From the NCBI RefSeq assembly GCF_021018895.1, contig NC_079374.1, positions 4,063,712 through 4,127,711 of the forward strand: a stretch of DNA of 64,000 bases, written 5' to 3'. The DNA comes from Seriola aureovittata. Its lineage: Eukaryota > Chordata > Actinopteri > Carangiformes > Carangidae. Below the pieces are notes generated by a model. It worked only from the letters and a program-made list of their open reading frames with translations, was not told the origin of the DNA and did no database searches. The translations under genes were made by a program, and so were the position numbers. Positions 49,501 to 64,000 of this stretch are shown in pieces. The first letter of the stretch is position 1. Each line of letters begins with the position of its first letter.

Positions 49501-52500
49501 TTGAAATTTTATGCCTGATTATACTATGATATTTTTTGAAATTTTATGCCATACTATACTATGACGTTTTTTTGGCATTTTTATGCTCTACTATAATATG
49601 TATTTTTTTGGCATTTTTATGCCTTATTATACTGTGACGTTTTGTGCCTGATTATACTATGACATTTTTTGAAATTTTATGCCATACTATACTATGACGT
49701 TTTTTTGGCATTTTTATGCTCTACTATAATATGTATTTTTTTGGCATTTTTTTGCCTTACTATACTGTGACGTTTTGTGCCATGACGTTTTTTGCCATTT
49801 TTTGCCTTATTATACTGTGACGTTTTGTGCCTGATTATACTATGACTTTTTTTGAAATTTTATGCCATACAATACTATGACGTTTTGTGCCATGACGTTT
49901 TTTTGCCATTTTTATGCCTATTGTACTATGACGTTTTTTTCCATTTTTATGCCTATTATACTATGACGTTTTTTGAAATTTTATGCCATACTATACTATG
50001 ACGTTTTTTGACATTTTTATGCTCTTCTATAATATGACTTTTTTTGGCATTTTTTTGCCTTACTATACTGTGACGTTTTGTGCCATGACGTTTTTTGCCA
50101 TTTTTATGCCTTATTATACTATGATTTTTTTTTTAATTTTATGCCATACTATACTATGACATTTTTTGAAATTTTATGCTCTACTATAATATGTATTTTT
50201 TTGGCATTTTTATGCCTTACTATACTGTGACGTTTTGTGCCTGACTATACTATGACGTTTTTTTCCATTTTTATGCCTTATTATACTATGACGTTTTTTG
50301 AAATTTTATGCCATACTATACTATGACGTTTTTTGCCATTTTTATGCTCTACTATAATATGACTTTTTTTGCCATTTTTATGCCTTACTATACTATTACG
50401 TTTTTTTGCAATTTTATGCCATACTATACTATGACGTTTTTTGCCATTTTTATGCTCTACTGTAATATGACTTTTTTTGGCATTTTTTTGCCTTACTATA
50501 CTGTGACGTTTTGTGCCATGACGTTTTTTGCCATTTTTATGCCTTATTATACTTTGATGTTTTTTTGAAATTTTATGCCTTATTATATTATGTTTTTTTG
50601 AAATTTTATGCCATACTATACTATGACTTTTTTTGAAATTTTATGCCATACTATACTATGACGTTTTTTGACATTTTTATGCTCTAATATAATATGTATT
50701 TTTTTGGCATTTTTATGCCTTACTATACTGTGACGTTTTGTGCCTGACTATACTATGACGTTTTGTGCCATTTTTATGCCTTATTATACTATGACGTTTT
50801 TTGAAATTTTATGCCATACTATACTATGACGTTTTTTGACATTTTTATGCCTTATTATACTTTGATGTTTTTTTGAAATTTTATGCCATACAATACTACG
50901 ATGTTTTTTGACATTTTTATGCTCTACTACAATATGACTTTTTTTGGCATTTTTTTGCCTTACTATACTGTGACGTTTTGTGCCTGACTATACTATGACG
51001 TTTTTTTTTTATTTTTATGCCTTATTATACTATGATGTTTTTTTGAAATTTTATGCCATACTATACTATGACGTTTTTTGACATTTTTATGCTCTACTAT
51101 AATATGTATTTTTTTGGCATTTTTATGCCTTATTATACTGTGACGTTTTGTGCCTGATTATACTATGACATTTTTTGAAATTTTATGCCATACTATACTA
51201 TGACGTTTTTTTGGCATTTTTATGCTCTACTATAATATGTATTTTTTTGGCATTTTTTTGCCTTACTATACTGTGACGTTTTGTGCCATGACTTTTTTGG
51301 CATTTTTATGCCTTATTATACTATGTTTTTTTGAAATTTTATGCCATCCTATACTATGACGTTTTTTGCCATTTTTATGCCTATTGTACTAAGACGTTTT
51401 TTTCCATTTTTATGCCTTATTATACTATGACGTTTTTTGAAATTTTATGCCATACTATACTATGACGTTTTTTGACATTTTTATGCTCTTCTATAATATG
51501 ACTTTTTTTGGCATTTTTTGCCTTACTATACTGTGACGTTTTGTGCCATGACGTTTTTTGCCATTTTTATGCCTTATTATACTATGATGTTTTTTTTAAA
51601 TTTTATGCCATACTATACTATGACATTTTTTGAAATTTTATGCTCTACTATAATATGTATTTTTTTGGCATTTTTATGCCTTACTATACTGTGACGTTTT
51701 GTGCCTGACTATACTATGACGTTTTTTTCCATTTTTATGCCTTATTATACTATGACGTTTTTTTCCATTTTATGCCATACTATACTATGATGTTTTTTTG
51801 GCATTTTTATGCTCTACTATAATATGACTTTTTTTGGCATTTTTTTGCCTTACTATACTGTGACGTTTTGTGCCATGACGTTTTTTGCCATTTTTATGCC
51901 TTATTGTACTATTACGTTTTTTTTTCCATTTTTATGCCTTATTATACTATGACGTTTTTTGAAATTTTATGCCATACTATACTATGACTTTTTTTGGCAT
52001 TTTTTTGCCTTACTATACTGTGACGTTTTGTGCCTGACTATACTATGACGTTTTTTTGCCATTTTTATGCCTTGTTATACTATGACGTTTTTTGAAATTT
52101 TATGCCATACTATACTATGACGTTTTTTGCCATTTTTATGCTCTACTGTAATATGACTTTTTTTGGCATTTTTTTGCCTTACTATACTGTGACGTTTTGT
52201 GCCATGACGTTTTTTGCCGTTTTTATGCCTTATTATACTTTGATGTTTTTTTTTAATTTTATGCCATACAATACTATGACGTTTTTTGAAATTTTATGCC
52301 ATACTATACTATGACGTTTTTTGACATTTTTATGCTCTAATATAATATGTATTTTTTTGGCATTTTTATGCCTTACTATACTGTGACGTTTTGTGCCTGA
52401 CTATACTATGACGTTTTTTTTTATTTTTATGCCTTATTATACTATGATGTTTTTTTGAAATTTTATGCCATACTATACTATGACGTTTTTTGACATTTTT

Positions 52501-54071
52501 ATGCTCTACTATAATATGTATTTTTTTGGCATTTTTATGCCTTACTATACTGTGACGTTTTTTGCCATTTTTAGGCCTTATTATAGTATGACGTTTTTTG
52601 AAATTGTATGCCATACAACACTATGACGTTTTTTGACATTTTTATGCCTTATTATACTTTGATGTTTTTTTGAAATTTTATGCCATACAATACTACGATG
52701 TTTTTTGACATTTTTATGCTCTACTACAATATGACTTTTTTTGGCATTTTTTTGCCTTACTATACTGTGGCGTTTTGTGCCATGACGTTTTTTGCCGTTT
52801 TTATGCCTTACTATACTTTGATGTTTTTTTGAAATTTTATGCCATACAATACTATGACGTTTTTTGAAATTTTATGCCATACTATACTGTGACGTTTTTT
52901 GACATTTTTATGCTCTAATATAATATGTATTTTTTTGGCATTTTTATGCCTTACTATACTGTGACGTTTTGTGCCTGACTATACTATGACGTTTTGTGCC
53001 ATTTTTAGGCCTTATTATACTATGATGTTTTTTGAAATTTTATGCCATACTATACTATGACGTTTTTTGACATTTTTATGCCTTATTATACTTTGATGTT
53101 TTTTTGAAATTTTATGCCATACAATACTATGACGTTTTTTGACATTTTTATGCCTTATTATACTTTGATGTTTTTTTGAAATTTTATGCCATACAATACT
53201 ACGATGTTTTTTGACATTTTTATGCTCTACTACAATATGACTTTTTTTGGCATTTTTTTGTATTACTATACTGTGACGTTTTGTGCCTGACTATACTATG
53301 ACGTTTTTTGACATTTTTATGCTCTACTATAATATGTATTTTTTTGGCATTTTTATGCCTTACTATACTGTGACGTTTTTTGAAATTGTATGCCATACAA
53401 CACTATGACGTTTTTTGACATTTTTATGCCTTATTATACTTTGATGTTTTTTTGAAATTTTATGCCATACAATACTACGATGTTTTTTGACATTTTTATG
53501 CTCTACTACAATATGACTTTTTTTGGCATTTTTTTGCCTTACTATACTGTGACGTTTTGTGCCTGACTATACTATGACGTTTTTTTTTATTTTTATGCCT
53601 TATTATACTATGATGTTTTTTTGAAATTTTATGCCATACTATACTATGACGTTTTTTGACATTTTTATGCTCTACTATAATATGTATTTTTTTGGCATTT
53701 TTATGCCTTACTATACTGTGACGTTTTTTGCCATTTTTATGCCTTATTATACTATGACGTTTTTTTACATTTTTATGCTCTACTATAATATGTATTCTTT
53801 TGGCAATTTTATGCCTTACTATACTATGACGTTTTTTGCCATTTTTATGACTTATTATACTATGATGTTTTTTTGAAATTTTATGCCATACTATACGATG
53901 ACGTTTTTTGGCATTTTTATGCCATACTATACTGTGACGTTTTGTGCCTGACTATACTATGACGTTTTTTGCCATTTTTATGCCTTATTATACTATGACG
54001 TTTTTTGACTTTTTTTTTGCCTTACTATACTGTGACGTTTTGTGCCTGACTATACTATGACGTTTTTTTCC
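46539..54071. repeat. AT-rich satellite array, right block with 168-bp higher-order repeat
   Basis: About 7.5 kb of the same monomers. In 47.1-48.1 kb the short monomer TGTGAYGTTTTGTGCC recurs at 47111, 47279, 47448, 47616, 47784, 47952 and 48121, i.e. every 168-169 bp. This defines a higher-order unit of about five monomers (roughly 36+35+36+36+25 bp). Further right, a variant with a shortened junction (TTTTGTGCCATGACG) becomes frequent. No gene is present; open frames are repeat-derived. Confidence 0.97.
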
Positions 54072-54184
54072 ATCCATACCTTCAGCTGTAACACAGCCAA
54101 AATGATCAGCAAATCAAAAAAGAAAAGTAAAGAAAATGTCCAAAAAAGGACAGAGGGACCCCAGAGGGTTAATAAATCCCATGA
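54072..54184. repeat. 113-bp direct repeat, right border of the satellite array
   Basis: Second copy of 35728-35840. It starts at the last satellite base and continues on the right into unique sequence (ATGAACCGCTATTT), which is the likely original continuation. Confidence 0.92.
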
Positions 54185-55056
54185 ACCGCTATTTAAATTA
54201 CCACTATTATGTTTTTTTCTGTGCTAAATTTAACATTACTGGGGAGGAGAGCAACGCGACTAGAAGTGACAGCGAGAGAGGGCTAGTAGCTTCTCCTCTC
54301 CTCTGTCTCAGCGGAGACCGTCACAACTTCATTCACTCTTTTAACAAAACAAAAAAAAAAGCAACGAAGGAAGCAGTAAATGGACTTACATATTTAAGAC
54401 CTAACTAAATGTAATTTAAGACCTAACATGCGGCTAATGTAAAGCTAGCAGAGCTTGGAGAGTTGGTTATCTGGTTGCTAGGCGCACGCACGCACACAGG
54501 TCAGGAGCTGCCGTTGCCATTGCAATGTGAAAATCTGCCCAGAATATGGCTTCTACATGGCTTCAAACAACTGCAAATTATGAGAAAACCGTTACTTCTT
54601 TTCATAAACCGAAAAGACCGTGCCAGACACTGAAGCCAGAAGTTTCTACAGTCTCTATTTTATTCAGATATTCCTTAAAATGAGTGAGGAAGCTCAGTGC
54701 GAAGACAGAGAGAGATTCTTTTGAAAAAAAAAGACGATTACATTAGGTGTCAATGAGAGTGAGACAGGTATTGCTGCCGGACTCGGCACCCCCGTTTACA
54801 TTTTGTGCAGACCCTGCCTGTCAAAGTTACATTTTATGAATCCCAACAACTATGTCTACATTTTCAGAAAGAATTATTTGTCTCCTTTTTACGGTTTGGC
54901 CGTGAGCTCGAGTTAAAAATAAAAATAAAGGTTATTTTTTACTGCTTCACGCACTCTAGCCAACTGACACTTTCACTCTAACTTTGAAGAAAAAGTGATT
55001 TGCACTCCTCCTTTGAGTGCTCACAGTTTGAAAAGTTTACATGTTATGTAAAAGAT
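54185..55056. other. Unique intergenic DNA and probable ferlin 3' UTR
   Basis: Not satellite. The right part is expected to hold the 3' UTR of the minus-strand ferlin; TTTATT (AATAAA on the minus strand) occurs at about 54658. No other gene is recognised. Confidence 0.4.
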
Positions 55057-63931
<8,875 letters not shown>

Positions 63932-64000
63932 CTAGAGAGCGAAAAATAGAGTTTCATTATTTAATTGGTTGAATGTTTTACCAGCTGTTTTTTTAATTAT

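Noticed and set aside
36526..54041. Open frames in the satellite such as MPYYTMTFFAIFMLYYN-type repeats on the plus strand and HKNGKKRHSIVRH-type on the minus strand
   Set aside because: They simply translate the 36-bp monomers, whose length is a multiple of three. They start and stop with local monomer variants and have no gene context.
35841..54071. Regular ~36-bp repeats resembling a CRISPR array
   Set aside because: There are no unique spacers of constant size; the whole unit repeats and the genome is eukaryotic. It is a tandem satellite.

Overview
The window looks like nuclear DNA of a teleost fish. The reasons are an intronless odorant-receptor gene, genes with many short GT-AG exons, abundant CA/GT microsatellites, a Ty3/Gypsy chromovirus of the type common in fish, hAT, Harbinger-like and THAP/P2X7-type DNA transposons, and a tRNA-derived SINE fragment. 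There is no sign of bacterial gene organisation. Exons were assembled by hand from splice sites, reading-phase continuity and protein similarity; no search was run.

Layout. (1) 1-7.97 kb: two minus-strand odorant receptors, one cut by the window edge and one complete. Between them lies a 5'-truncated, frameshifted Gypsy chromovirus that keeps its 3' LTR and is bracketed by two ~346-bp copies of the receptor-upstream sequence. (2) 8-11.4 kb: a graveyard of repeats, with a BED zinc-finger (hAT) scrap, a second and much older Gypsy integrase relic, a 66-bp direct repeat and AT/GT microsatellites. (3) 12.57-23.68 kb, plus strand: a 24-exon gene whose predicted 1275-aa product ends in a long Glu/Arg coiled coil. 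It is recognised as the fish counterpart of KIAA2012. (4) 24-29.3 kb: intergenic, with a decayed endogenous retrovirus (LTR-like region and protease fragment) and a 645-bp non-autonomous hAT element that has an 8-bp target duplication and a BED-finger reading frame. (5) 29.37-34.28 kb, plus strand: an 8-exon gene for an unrecognised 494-aa protein with a coiled coil, an acidic run and a very basic block. (6) 35.84-54.07 kb: about 14.7 kb of AT-rich tandem satellite built from ~36-bp monomers, in places organised into a ~168-bp higher-order repeat. It is split by a 3.5-kb DNA transposon and flanked by a 113-bp direct repeat. (7) 55.06-63.93 kb, minus strand: the last 19 coding exons (818 residues) of a type-II ferlin (FER1L6/FER1L4/otoferlin group), with two clear C2 domains and the C-terminal membrane anchor. 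Its 5' end lies beyond the window.

The two genes flanking the satellite converge on it, so the array occupies a tail-to-tail intergenic space. Both large insertions (the Gypsy and the satellite) are bracketed by unusually long direct repeats of local DNA, 346 bp and 113 bp, which is the most unusual structural theme here. No CRISPR, operon, phage or complete RNA gene was seen.
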